A DNA stretch of 64,000 bases from Holophagaceae bacterium (GTDB lineage Bacteria; Acidobacteriota; Holophagae; Holophagales; Holophagaceae), in assembly GCA_021286765.1 (NCBI GenBank), contig JAJTBS010000003.1:248001-312000 (forward strand), given 5' to 3'. Within the stretch, counting starts at the first letter, position 1; each line of letters opens with the position of its first letter. Both the position numbers and the translations under genes were made by a program. Positions 25,463 through 33,276 of this stretch are shown one piece after another. The notes beneath the pieces are model-generated. The model saw only the letters and a list, made by a program, of their open reading frames with translations, did no database searches and was not told the origin of the DNA.

Positions 25463-26115
25463 GGCCGGAAACCTGGTACGAGGGCCGGACCTCGCTGGAA
25501 CTGCTGCGGGGCGAAGGCTGGGCCTGGATCGGCCTTCGCTCTGGCGATGGCCTGAACCGCCTGCACAGTGACCTCCTGGTGGCCCTGGACCGGCTGTTCA
25601 TCGAGCTGCGCTGGGCGGGCGTCCGCCGCGTGGCGCTCTCGGGCGCCGGCTGGATGGCGGACCGCGGCCACCACTTCTCTGCCGGGGCCGACCTGCACGA
25701 AGTGGGCGCGCTGAATGCCGTGTCCGCCGACCCTTTCTCCCGGCGGGGGCAGCGGGTCATGGCGCACCTGCTCTGGCCCGGCTGGCATAGCCTCACGGTG
25801 ATCTCCGGCGTGGCCATGGGGGGCGGCTGCGACCTCGCCCTGCACGGGCAGGAGCGGTGGGCCGTGGCGGCGGATTCCAGCGGCAAGGGTGGCCTGCGCC
25901 TGGCCCACCCGGCGGCGAAGCACGGCATCCTCACGGGCTTCGGCGGCACCGTGCGGCTGCCGGAACTCCTGGGCCACCATGGGGCGGACCGCCTGTTCCG
26001 CGGCTTCGAGACCTGGGATGACGCGGCCGCGCTGCAGGCTGGCGCGGTCCACCGGGTGGTGGCTCCAAATTTGGTGGGGCCAGAAGTCCAGGCCTGGCTG
26101 GCAGGATCCGGTTAG
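25459..26115 (+). CDS. crotonase-fold protein with altered catalytic residues
   Basis: This 218-residue protein has the enoyl-CoA hydratase/isomerase fold: first oxyanion-hole strand (DRGHHFSAGADLHEV), second (GVAMGGGCDLALHG), then the GFGGTVRLPELLG helix start. In true hydratases the second block reads GGGCEL and the next one QPE; here the two catalytic glutamates are replaced (GGGCDL, and HPAAKHG in the QPE position). It is also shorter than the usual 255-260 residues. A hydratase role is therefore doubtful; decarboxylase, isomerase or non-catalytic roles are possible. It is coupled to miaA by ATGA. Confidence 0.82.
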   Translation: MRPETWYEGRTSLELLRGEGWAWIGLRSGDGLNRLHSDLLVALDRLFIELRWAGVRRVALSGAGWMADRGHHFSAGADLHEVGALNAVSADPFSRRGQRVMAHLLWPGWHSLTVISGVAMGGGCDLALHGQERWAVAADSSGKGGLRLAHPAAKHGILTGFGGTVRLPELLGHHGADRLFRGFETWDDAAALQAGAVHRVVAPNLVGPEVQAWLAGSG

Positions 26116-26118
26116 AAG

Positions 26119-26877
26119 CTAATGGCGTGCCGCCGCTAGGGCTGGCAGGGCCATGATGAGCAGCGGGATCAGACAGCAGCACGCAAGGAAGAGGGGAGTC
26201 AGGACGGCGCAGATGCCACGCCAGGTATCCGTTTTGTGCATGCGGGCCAGGCCCATGCCCATGACGATGAGGCCTGCGATCTGGATCAGCATTCCGATCA
26301 AGGGGATGAATCCGCCAAGTTGAAGGAAGGCATGGACATAGCCGTACGCCCGGATGCTCTGGCTGGCGCCAACGCCCGGCCGGAGTCCGCCCCACATCCA
26401 GAGAAAGAAGTGGTTCAAGGCGCCGCCAATGACCATGCCCAGAAAGCTGAAGAGTGGGAGAAGCAACAGCGTCACGATGAATATCACGGGCAGGATGGCC
26501 GCGACGGCTTTGCCATCCCCCCTTCCTGACTGTTCGAGGGCCGCGAACATAGCGCCCACTCCCAAGAGGAGGAAGGCCAGGGCTGCGAGCAGGAACGCGG
26601 GGATGGAGAGCAGCAGGAGAAAGCGCCAGGGCGCGCCCAGCCCTTCCGTGACGGGCACGCGGTCGAACAGCTCCATGGGGTTGCTGAACACCAGCCGGAA
26701 CATGCCGCCCACCCGGGACCAGAAGGTGGGGTAGGCCTCAAAGTCCTCGAAGGGCACGGGCCGCAGGGCCGGTGTGAACACGGGCTCGTCGAAGGGTGGA
26801 GGCGGCAGGACCGCCGGGGGCTCATTCAGCTGAATGACCGGGGGGATCGCATCGTGGGGGCCGGTGATCTCGCTCAT
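26119..26877 (-). CDS. YIP1-family integral membrane protein
   Basis: This 252-residue protein has a long hydrophilic, proline-rich N-terminus (about 75 residues), an FSNPMELFDR motif, then about five hydrophobic segments, the YIP1 layout. A small Gly/Asp region (GRGDGKAV) lies between helices. It resembles the protein at 11955-12695. It follows the sigma-54 activator on the same strand after 28 bp, so the two may be co-transcribed. The ATG at 26877 is the first that leaves the domain whole; the frame upstream lies in the activator gene. Function unknown. Confidence 0.8.
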   Translation of the reverse strand: MSEITGPHDAIPPVIQLNEPPAVLPPPPFDEPVFTPALRPVPFEDFEAYPTFWSRVGGMFRLVFSNPMELFDRVPVTEGLGAPWRFLLLLSIPAFLLAALAFLLLGVGAMFAALEQSGRGDGKAVAAILPVIFIVTLLLLPLFSFLGMVIGGALNHFFLWMWGGLRPGVGASQSIRAYGYVHAFLQLGGFIPLIGMLIQIAGLIVMGMGLARMHKTDTWRGICAVLTPLFLACCCLIPLLIMALPALAAARH

Positions 26878-26905
26878 CCGTCGCTCCGGAGGTTGAGGTA
26901 CGCTA

Positions 26906-28438
26906 TCACGCTTCCCGGAAGTCCCTGGGTCGCAAGCCCAGCTTTTCCAGGCGGGAGAGCAGGGTGGAGGGGGCCAGGTCCGCCAGGGCTGCGGCTCCAT
27001 CGGGGCCGGCGATCTTGCCCCGGGTGTGCTGGAGGAGGCGTTCGAGGTACACCCGCTCCTGGGCCTCCCACGTGAGGGGGCGGCCGGCGCGCTCGCCCCG
27101 GGCGGGCAGGGCTCCCGGGGGAAGCGTCAGCTCCCGGCCCGTCGAGAGGATGGCGGCACGCTCCAGGACGTTGTGCAGCTCCCGCACATTGCCCGGCCAG
27201 GCGTAGGCCTCCAGCTGATCGCGCACTGCCGGCGGCAGCTGCACGGCGGGGCGGCGGTTCTCCCGGGCAAAGCGATCCAGGAAGCCCTCGGCCAGGGTGG
27301 CGATGTCCTGGGGCCGCTCCCGGAGGGGCGGGAGGTGGATGGGGAAGACGCTGAGGCGGTAGAAGAGATCCTCCCGGAAGCGTCCCTCGGCCACGGCGGC
27401 GCGGAGGTCCGTGTGGGTGGCGGCCACGAGGCGGACATCCACCTTGCGGGGCTTCTCGCTGCCCAGGGGATCGATCTCCTTCTCCTGGATGGCGCGCAGC
27501 AGCTTGGGCTGCAGATCCAGCGGCAGGTCGCCGATCTCGTCGAGAAAGAGCGTGCCGCCGTCTGCCAGTTCGAACCGCCCTTTCCGGGCCGCGGCCGCGC
27601 CGCTGAAGGCGCCCTTCACGTGGCCGAACAGTTCGGACTCGATGAGGGTGGCGGGCAGGGCGCTGCAGTTCACCTTGATGAAGGGCTTCTCTCGGCGGGG
27701 CGAGAGGTGGTGGAGGGTCTGGGCCACCTTCTCCTTGCCGGTGCCGGTCTCCCCGGTGATGAGCACCGTGGCGGCGGTGGCGGCCACCTGCCGCAGCTGG
27801 TCGAGGATGCCCCGCATGGCGGCGCTTTCGGCGCGGAGAGGCTCCTGCAGCACGTCCCGCCGCTGCACCTCGCGGAAGTAGCTGACCTCCTCCGCCAGGT
27901 TTCGCTCCCGTTCCGCCAGCCGGGCCAGGTGCTCGGCCTGCTTGAGGCCCAGGGCCAGCAGCGAGGCGAAGACGCCCACATGGTGCAGCACGCTGTCCGG
28001 GTACTGGCGGCAGACCATGGCGTCGAGCGTCATGAGGCCGAAGGTCTCGCCCCGGCTCCGCAGCGGCGCCACCATACAGCTGTGGCCGTGGGGCATCTCC
28101 AGGAGGCCGTGGAAGGTGTCCTCGCCCGGGTCATCCTCCTCGAAGGTGGCAGGCCGTGAGCGGGCCTTGAGGGCGTTCTGGAGGCGCAGGTTGCCGCGCA
28201 CGGGAATGCGGGCTTCTGCCAGCTGGGGGGAGGCGAGGGGCCCGACGGCGTGGGCCACCCGGAGGCTGTCGCCATCCCGCAGCAGGACCGTGGCCAGGTC
28301 GTAGGGCACCAGTTGGCCCAGGCGCTCGAAGGCGTGGGCCACCATGCGGTCGGGCTCTTCGCCCAGCGTGAGGAGGGCGCCAGCCTCCTCCACCAGGCGG
28401 GCCCCCGTAAGGGCGGCATCGAGATCGGGGACGGGCAC
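26906..28438 (-). CDS. sigma-54-dependent activator with GAF sensor, AAA+ and Fis-type HTH domains
   Basis: This 510-residue protein has a GAF domain (about 10-170), a linker coiled coil, a sigma-54-interacting AAA+ domain (about 205-430) with Walker A GETGTGKE and Walker B TLFLDEIGDL, and a C-terminal helix-turn-helix of the NorR/FhlA kind (IAGPDGAAALADLAPSTLLSRLEKLGL). The sigma-54 contact loop reads GAFSGA instead of GAFTGA. A GTG at 28438 with GGAGG five bases upstream is chosen over the longer frame to 28573, which would run into the divergent kinase. It probably senses a small molecule or redox signal through GAF, not phosphorylation. Confidence 0.92.
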   Translation of the reverse strand: MPVPDLDAALTGARLVEEAGALLTLGEEPDRMVAHAFERLGQLVPYDLATVLLRDGDSLRVAHAVGPLASPQLAEARIPVRGNLRLQNALKARSRPATFEEDDPGEDTFHGLLEMPHGHSCMVAPLRSRGETFGLMTLDAMVCRQYPDSVLHHVGVFASLLALGLKQAEHLARLAERERNLAEEVSYFREVQRRDVLQEPLRAESAAMRGILDQLRQVAATAATVLITGETGTGKEKVAQTLHHLSPRREKPFIKVNCSALPATLIESELFGHVKGAFSGAAAARKGRFELADGGTLFLDEIGDLPLDLQPKLLRAIQEKEIDPLGSEKPRKVDVRLVAATHTDLRAAVAEGRFREDLFYRLSVFPIHLPPLRERPQDIATLAEGFLDRFARENRRPAVQLPPAVRDQLEAYAWPGNVRELHNVLERAAILSTGRELTLPPGALPARGERAGRPLTWEAQERVYLERLLQHTRGKIAGPDGAAALADLAPSTLLSRLEKLGLRPRDFREA

Positions 28439-28516
28439 GGGAACCTCCGGGCCTGATTCTCGGTATTTCGAGAGGCGGGTCAAGGGCCTTCCGCTTGAAT
28501 CATCCGATCCCTCCTT

Positions 28517-28532
28517 CGAAAGGTATACTTCG
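28517..28532 (+). promoter_or_regulatory. near-palindrome with -10-like box in the activator/kinase divergent gap
   Basis: GTATAC (28523-28528) is flanked by CGAAAG and TTCG, giving a near-palindrome, and TATACT (28524-28529) matches the sigma-70 -10 at 5 of 6 positions, 28 bp before the kinase start. No matching -35 is seen. It may be a promoter with an overlapping operator. Confidence 0.35.
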
Positions 28533-28556
28533 GGATCACCCTTCCTGAGGCAGCGC

Positions 28557-31091
28557 TTGTCCTCCGACGCCACCCACTTCGGTTCCTACCGGCTGCTCTC
28601 TCCGCTCGGGGAGGGGGCCATGGGCGAGGTCTGGCGCGCCCTGGACCTGAGGCTGGAGCGGGAGGTCGCGCTCAAGATCCTGAAGGATGCGGACGACCTG
28701 CGCCGAAAGGCGCTCATCGGCGAGGCCAAGCTGGCCTGCCAGCTGAACCACCCGAACATCGCCCACATCTACGACGCCGGTGACGTGGATGGCACCCCCT
28801 ATATCGCCATGGAGCTCGTGGAGGGGCGGACCCTGCGGGCCCTGGTGGGCCGGCCCCTGGAAGCGGAAGCCTTGCAGGACCTGGCCCGGCAGGCCGCCTC
28901 GGCCCTCTCCCACGCGCATCAGAAAGGCATCGTCCACCGGGACATCAAGCCGGAGAATCTGCTCCTGACCGACGAGGGCCAGCTGAAGATCCTCGACTTC
29001 GGCATCGCCCGGCGGGGCGCGGAGGAACTGGGCCTCGGCCCCACCTCGCACCACCTGACCCTGGTCGAGCGCACGGCGCCCGGCTACAGCCAGGGCACGC
29101 CCGCCTACATGAGCCCCGAGCAGGCCAACGGGCAGGCCCTCACGGGCCACTCGGACCAGTTCAGCCTGGGCGTGGTCCTCTACGAGCTGGCCACGGGCCT
29201 GCATCCCTTCCTGCGCGGCAACCTGGTGGACACCCTCTACGCCGTGACGCGCGATGAGCCCCGGCCGCTGACAGAGCTGCGGCCCGACCTCCCCCGCACG
29301 GTGCAGGATGCCATCCACCGGCTCATGGCGAAGGCGCCCAAGGAGCGGTTTCCGAACCTGCAGGCCCTGGCGATCGGCCTTTCCGAGGATGTCGCCACGG
29401 CCGCCGTGCCCCACCTCAGCCGTCCGGTGGCGCTGCTCCCAAAGCGGCGCCGCTGGGTTTGGATCCTGGCCTCGGGGATCGCCGGGCTGACCCTCGTGGC
29501 GCTGGCCGGCTATGCCTGGTCGCGACGCAGCGATGGCACGGGCTTGGGCGAGGCCCGCCGGGCCTCCCGCGAGGACTTCACCAAGGGCCGCCGCGTGGTG
29601 GCCGTCCTGCCCCTGGAGCAGATGCAGCCCGATGCGGAGCACGCCTGGCTCAGCAACAGCTTCGCAGATGCCATGGCCTTCGGCCTGGTGCGGCGGGAGG
29701 ATATGGCCGTCGTGGACCGGCTCCGGGTGGTGGAGGCCATGCACCAGCTGGGCGACACGCCCGGCCGGGCGCCCAAGGCCGTCGGCGAACTGGGCCGCCA
29801 GCTTAAGGCCGAGCTCATGGTGCTCGGCAGCTACCAGGTGGTGGGCGGGCAGCTGCGCATGTTCGTGCGGGTGGTGGATGCGCTTCGGGGCGCGACGCTC
29901 CACCAGTTCCAGATGGACCGGCCCGTGGCGGACCTGCTGAAGCTCGAAGACGAGCTGCAGCAACGGCTGCCCCAGGAGATGGGGCTGGGCAGCGACCCGG
30001 GCTCCCTGCGCTCCCAGGCCAAGCTGCCGCGCACCCGCGAGCTCTACACGAAGGCCCTCCAGGTCATCACGGACGGGAACCAGGACTCGGTGCGCCTGGC
30101 CAACTCCCTGCTGGCCTCCGCCATCGAGCTGGAGCCGGACTACGCCCCGGCCCGGGCGGAATTCGCCTGGACCCTGGCGGAGCTGGGCGCCACCACCGCC
30201 CTCGGCCAGGGCCGCTACGACGAGGCCCAGGTGCTCCTGAAGCAGGGGAAGGCGGCGGCGGAGAAGGCCATCGCCTTGGATCCCAGCGCCTCCCAGGCCT
30301 ACCGCGCGCTGGCCTCGATCCTGCTCCGCATGGGCGACCTGGAGGGCTCCAGCCGGGCGGCCCTGCAGGCCGTGCGTCTCGACCCTGCCGATCACAAGGC
30401 CTATGACGTGTTGGCCGACGTCTTCGCCGGCCTCGAGGGTGAGGACAATCACCAGGCGGCCCGGCGCTACTTCGAGAAGTCACTCAACCTGTTCCCCGAG
30501 GGCTGGCAGGCGCATCACCGGTTCGGCGTCCTGCTCCAGAACGAGGGCGAACTCCCCGCGGCGCTCCAGCATGCGGACCGGGCGCTGGCGCTCCGGCCGG
30601 CGGCGGAGTACGCCTACGTCACCGCCGCCGACGCCCTCCTGTGGATGGGACGCAGCCACGAGGCCGAGGCCCGACTCCGGGCGGGGCTCCGCGAGATCCC
30701 CGGCTCCAACGTGCTCCGCAGCCTCATGGCCTACACGGCCTGGGACCGGAACGACCGTACCCTGGCCGAGACTTACCTCCGGGAGTTGGAAGGGGTGTGG
30801 CCACCGGACCACTCCAACACCATCCTGTTGTCGGGCGTGAAGCAGGCCGTGGCCGGGGATGGCGCCTCGGCCCGGGCTGGTTTCGAGGCCTACCGGCAGA
30901 AGCTCGCGGCCGCGGATCTGTCCCAGCGGAAACACAGCGAGCGGCGCGTGCTCTCGGTGAACCTCTACTTCATGGCCCGCATGGTGGCGCGGTTGGGGGA
31001 CCGGGCCGGCGCCCAGTCCATCCTGGAGCTGGCGGACCGCTTGCACCCAGGCAAGTTGCGCGTGGCGAGGCAGGACCCGGTCTTCCGGTAG
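28557..31091 (+). CDS. Ser/Thr protein kinase with TolB-like and TPR domains
   Basis: This 844-residue protein has a full bacterial Ser/Thr kinase domain at residues 10-270: G-loop GEGAMGEV, K40 (ALKIL), catalytic D129 in HRDIKPEN, DFG at 147-149 and GTPAYMSPEQ at 180-189. A transmembrane helix (about 301-320) follows, then an extracytoplasmic TolB/FlgO-like domain (AVLPLEQMQPDAEHAWLSNS), then about six TPR units to the C-terminus. This architecture is common in acidobacteria and myxobacteria. There is no suitable ATG: a TTG at 28557 with TGAGG six bases upstream is chosen. It is divergent from the sigma-54 activator, and convergent with plsC (2-bp gap). Confidence 0.9.
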   Translation: MSSDATHFGSYRLLSPLGEGAMGEVWRALDLRLEREVALKILKDADDLRRKALIGEAKLACQLNHPNIAHIYDAGDVDGTPYIAMELVEGRTLRALVGRPLEAEALQDLARQAASALSHAHQKGIVHRDIKPENLLLTDEGQLKILDFGIARRGAEELGLGPTSHHLTLVERTAPGYSQGTPAYMSPEQANGQALTGHSDQFSLGVVLYELATGLHPFLRGNLVDTLYAVTRDEPRPLTELRPDLPRTVQDAIHRLMAKAPKERFPNLQALAIGLSEDVATAAVPHLSRPVALLPKRRRWVWILASGIAGLTLVALAGYAWSRRSDGTGLGEARRASREDFTKGRRVVAVLPLEQMQPDAEHAWLSNSFADAMAFGLVRREDMAVVDRLRVVEAMHQLGDTPGRAPKAVGELGRQLKAELMVLGSYQVVGGQLRMFVRVVDALRGATLHQFQMDRPVADLLKLEDELQQRLPQEMGLGSDPGSLRSQAKLPRTRELYTKALQVITDGNQDSVRLANSLLASAIELEPDYAPARAEFAWTLAELGATTALGQGRYDEAQVLLKQGKAAAEKAIALDPSASQAYRALASILLRMGDLEGSSRAALQAVRLDPADHKAYDVLADVFAGLEGEDNHQAARRYFEKSLNLFPEGWQAHHRFGVLLQNEGELPAALQHADRALALRPAAEYAYVTAADALLWMGRSHEAEARLRAGLREIPGSNVLRSLMAYTAWDRNDRTLAETYLRELEGVWPPDHSNTILLSGVKQAVAGDGASARAGFEAYRQKLAAADLSQRKHSERRVLSVNLYFMARMVARLGDRAGAQSILELADRLHPGKLRVARQDPVFR

Positions 31092-31093
31092 CC

Positions 31094-31843
31094 TCAGCCG
31101 ATCGCGGCCCGGGCTTCCTTCACCAGGATTTCAATGCGCCTGCGCACTTCCTGCATCAGGGCCTCCCGGTCCGGGTGGTCGGCGGGATGCACCGGCTCTC
31201 CCACAACCAGGGCGTACCGCCCGGGCCGGATCCGCGTGCTGCCGGCGGGCAGCACCTGGAAGCCCCCTACGGTGGCCATGGGGACGATGGGGACCCCCGC
31301 CTCCTGGGCCAGGGCGAAGCCCCCCTTCTTGAAAGGCAGCAGCTCGCCGTCGCGGCTGCGAGTGCCTTCGGGAAAGATCACGACGTTCTTGCCGCCGCGG
31401 ATCTGGTTGGCCGCGTCGCGGATGCTGCGAATGGCGCGCTCCCGGTCCCGGCGGTCGATGAAGATGACGCCGGCGGCCCACCCCGCCCAGCCGATGAAGG
31501 GCACGTATTTCAGTTCCTTCTTGGCGATGTAGACCGCGGGAACCGGCAGGGCGGCCACCAGGACGGGCGGGTCCATCTGGCTTTCGTGGTTCGACATGAA
31601 GATCACGGACTGGCGGCCTTCGCGGATGTCGGCCGGCAACTGCTCCCAGCCCTCCAGGCTGAAGGGGACCTGGCAGAACCAGGCCATGCCGCGGGCGAAC
31701 ATCGGCCCGATGGTGAAAAAGGCCCGGCGGCGCCCCAGGAAGGGCACCGCCAGCAGAATGCCCAGGACGGTGAGGGGCACCGTCACCAGGGCCCAGATCA
31801 TCATCACGGCTGCGCCGAATCCCGTGTCCCGCCAGTTGGCCAC
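31094..31843 (-). CDS. plsC: 1-acyl-sn-glycerol-3-phosphate acyltransferase
   Basis: This 249-residue membrane enzyme acylates lysophosphatidate at sn-2 to phosphatidate. It shows a membrane anchor (about 9-33), the catalytic NH-x4-D motif (H86, D91 in NHESQMD), FIDRRDRERA, and FPEGTRSRDG. All four blocks of the family are present in order. It lies between the kinase gene (convergent) and a small hypothetical gene (divergent). With the PlsB-like gene at 10508-11890 it could supply both acylation steps. Confidence 0.93.
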   Translation of the reverse strand: MANWRDTGFGAAVMMIWALVTVPLTVLGILLAVPFLGRRRAFFTIGPMFARGMAWFCQVPFSLEGWEQLPADIREGRQSVIFMSNHESQMDPPVLVAALPVPAVYIAKKELKYVPFIGWAGWAAGVIFIDRRDRERAIRSIRDAANQIRGGKNVVIFPEGTRSRDGELLPFKKGGFALAQEAGVPIVPMATVGGFQVLPAGSTRIRPGRYALVVGEPVHPADHPDREALMQEVRRRIEILVKEARAAIG

Positions 31844-31888
31844 GCCACCTCCCCGTACCGTCTAAGCTAGCAGTTCAGGAGGCCTCCC

Positions 31889-32107
31889 GTGGACATCACC
31901 CCGCAGATCCTGGCCGATCACGCTGCCCGGAAAAACGCCGACGGCATTACCTGGTTCGATGCCGGCGATCTGAAGCGGCTGGGCATCCAGGATCGCCTCT
32001 TCACCGTCATGCAGACTGTCCAGCACACGCTGCGCCTGAAGAAGGCCCACCAGGTGGTGGAAAGCCATGGCTGCACCGACCGCTGGAGCGTGCAGGACGC
32101 GCACTGA
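31889..32107 (+). CDS. small conserved-looking hypothetical protein
   Basis: This 72-residue product starts at a GTG with a perfect AGGAGG six bases upstream, which strongly supports translation. It is hydrophilic, mainly helical (IQDRLFTVMQTVQHTLRLKKAHQVVE) and has no membrane segment or metal motif beyond one cysteine. I do not recognise it. It lies alone in a divergent position to plsC and convergent with the iron-sulfur repair gene. Confidence 0.65.
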   Translation: MDITPQILADHAARKNADGITWFDAGDLKRLGIQDRLFTVMQTVQHTLRLKKAHQVVESHGCTDRWSVQDAH

Positions 32108-32121
32108 TACCCAGGTTCTGA

Positions 32122-32838
32122 TCAGGCCTGGAGGGCGGCCTCCATCATCCGTGCCCGCGGGTGGAGGATCTGGTTCTCCAGGTAGATGTGGAGGTGGAGG
32201 TCTGACTCCAGGGCCTTCAGTCCGTCATAGAAGGCGCGGAAGGTGGCGCAGCCGTCAGCGGGGGTCTCATAGCCGTTCGTGTGGGCTCGGAGCTGGACGA
32301 GCATGGCGCCCACGGCCTCGTGTTCGGATTCCATGACGCGGATGGGGCTCTGCACACTGGCGAAGCAGGCTTCGGCAGCCCGTCCCGCGTCCATCTGACG
32401 GATGAAGGGGAAGAGGATCTGCTCTTCTTTCATGAGGTGGGGCATGAGATCCCCGGCCAGGGCCTGGAAGAGGTCGAAGACCTCATCGAGCTCGGGGTGG
32501 TTCCCCCCATGGGCGTTCAGCACCTTCTCAAGAAGCATGTCCAGCCGTGGCAGCTCCGTGCGCAGGTAGGCATGGTGGGTGGCCTCGATGTGGGCCATGA
32601 GTTCCGTCAGCGAGGCACTCATCCAGTCCCGGGATGAGGGTGCGTCGGCGGTCGGCCTGTCGAGTCCCTCCAGTCCCGCAAGGATCTGGCTGGAGTCGCG
32701 TCCAGCCGCTTCGCAGGCCTCACGGAGGCTCCGGTGGCCGCCACAACAGTAGTCCACACCCTGGCTTTCCAGATAGCGCATGGCCTGGGGCCAGGCCAGC
32801 ACGATGTCGCCCACTTTGGTGTCGAGGTTGATGGTCAT
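32122..32838 (-). CDS. ytfE: iron-sulfur cluster repair di-iron protein (RIC/ScdA/YtfE)
   Basis: This 238-residue protein has the N-terminal DUF542 domain with the GVDYCCGG motif (C31, C32), and a hemerythrin-like four-helix domain with histidines and glutamates at helix positions (HIEATHHAYLRTELPR, HGGNHPELDEV, HLMKEEQILFPF, ESEHEAV), the di-iron site. Such proteins repair Fe-S clusters damaged by nitric oxide or peroxide. The ATG at 32838 has GGGAG five bases upstream. The region just upstream is AT-rich (about 32900-32945) and likely contains the promoter; a TTGTGA direct repeat on the other strand could be a CRP/FNR-type half-site but is not convincing. It fits an organism with many Fe-S hydrogenase clusters. 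Confidence 0.93.
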   Translation of the reverse strand: MTINLDTKVGDIVLAWPQAMRYLESQGVDYCCGGHRSLREACEAAGRDSSQILAGLEGLDRPTADAPSSRDWMSASLTELMAHIEATHHAYLRTELPRLDMLLEKVLNAHGGNHPELDEVFDLFQALAGDLMPHLMKEEQILFPFIRQMDAGRAAEACFASVQSPIRVMESEHEAVGAMLVQLRAHTNGYETPADGCATFRAFYDGLKALESDLHLHIYLENQILHPRARMMEAALQA

Positions 32839-32978
32839 AGCGTCTCCCGGGGGTGCCTTCCCCGCCTTCAACATGGGTCATCGGGGGCGTGAATGGCGTC
32901 ACATATCCTACTAAAAAGATCAGAATTACTTTTATTGTGATTGTGAAGCCCCGCCCAGGCCTCCGGCCCCATTCCAGG

Positions 32979-33275
32979 CTAGGGAATCGGGTCCAGGCCG
33001 CCCTGCGTGAAGGGGGAGCAGCGGATCAGCCGCCAAGTGGTGAGCAGGCCCCCGCGCAGGGTGCCATGCCGCTGGATGCAGCCCAGGCCGTAGTGGCTGC
33101 AGGTGGGGGTGAACTTGCATTGGGTGGGCAGGTGGCTGGAGAGGGTGGCCTGGTAGGCGCGGATCAGGCCCCGGCAGACCCAGGCCGTGGGCTGGAAGCG
33201 CACCGGCAGCAGGGCTTCAAGCACCAGGAAAGCCCCAATCGCCAGGAGGGGGTGCGCCAGCAGCCAGTCGGCCAT
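32979..33275 (-). CDS. yidD: membrane protein insertion efficiency factor YidD
   Basis: This 98-residue protein has the YidD core: RGLIRAYQATLSSHLP, then CKFTPTCSHYGL with the conserved cysteines, and WRLIRCSPFTQGGLDP. An N-terminal hydrophobic stretch of about 30 residues precedes the core. YidD assists insertase YidC at the inner membrane. It normally sits between rpmH-rnpA and yidC; here it is instead one base after ispG on the same strand (TAGGATG), a displaced copy. No yidC is in the window. Confidence 0.92.
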   Translation of the reverse strand: MADWLLAHPLLAIGAFLVLEALLPVRFQPTAWVCRGLIRAYQATLSSHLPTQCKFTPTCSHYGLGCIQRHGTLRGGLLTTWRLIRCSPFTQGGLDPIP

Positions 33276-33276
33276 C

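Noticed and set aside
32896-32950. NO-responsive operator (NsrR/HcpR/DNR type) upstream of the iron-sulfur repair gene
   Set aside because: The region is AT-rich with a TTGTGATTGTGA direct repeat and an AAAAG/CTTTT inverted pair, but none fits a known consensus well enough.
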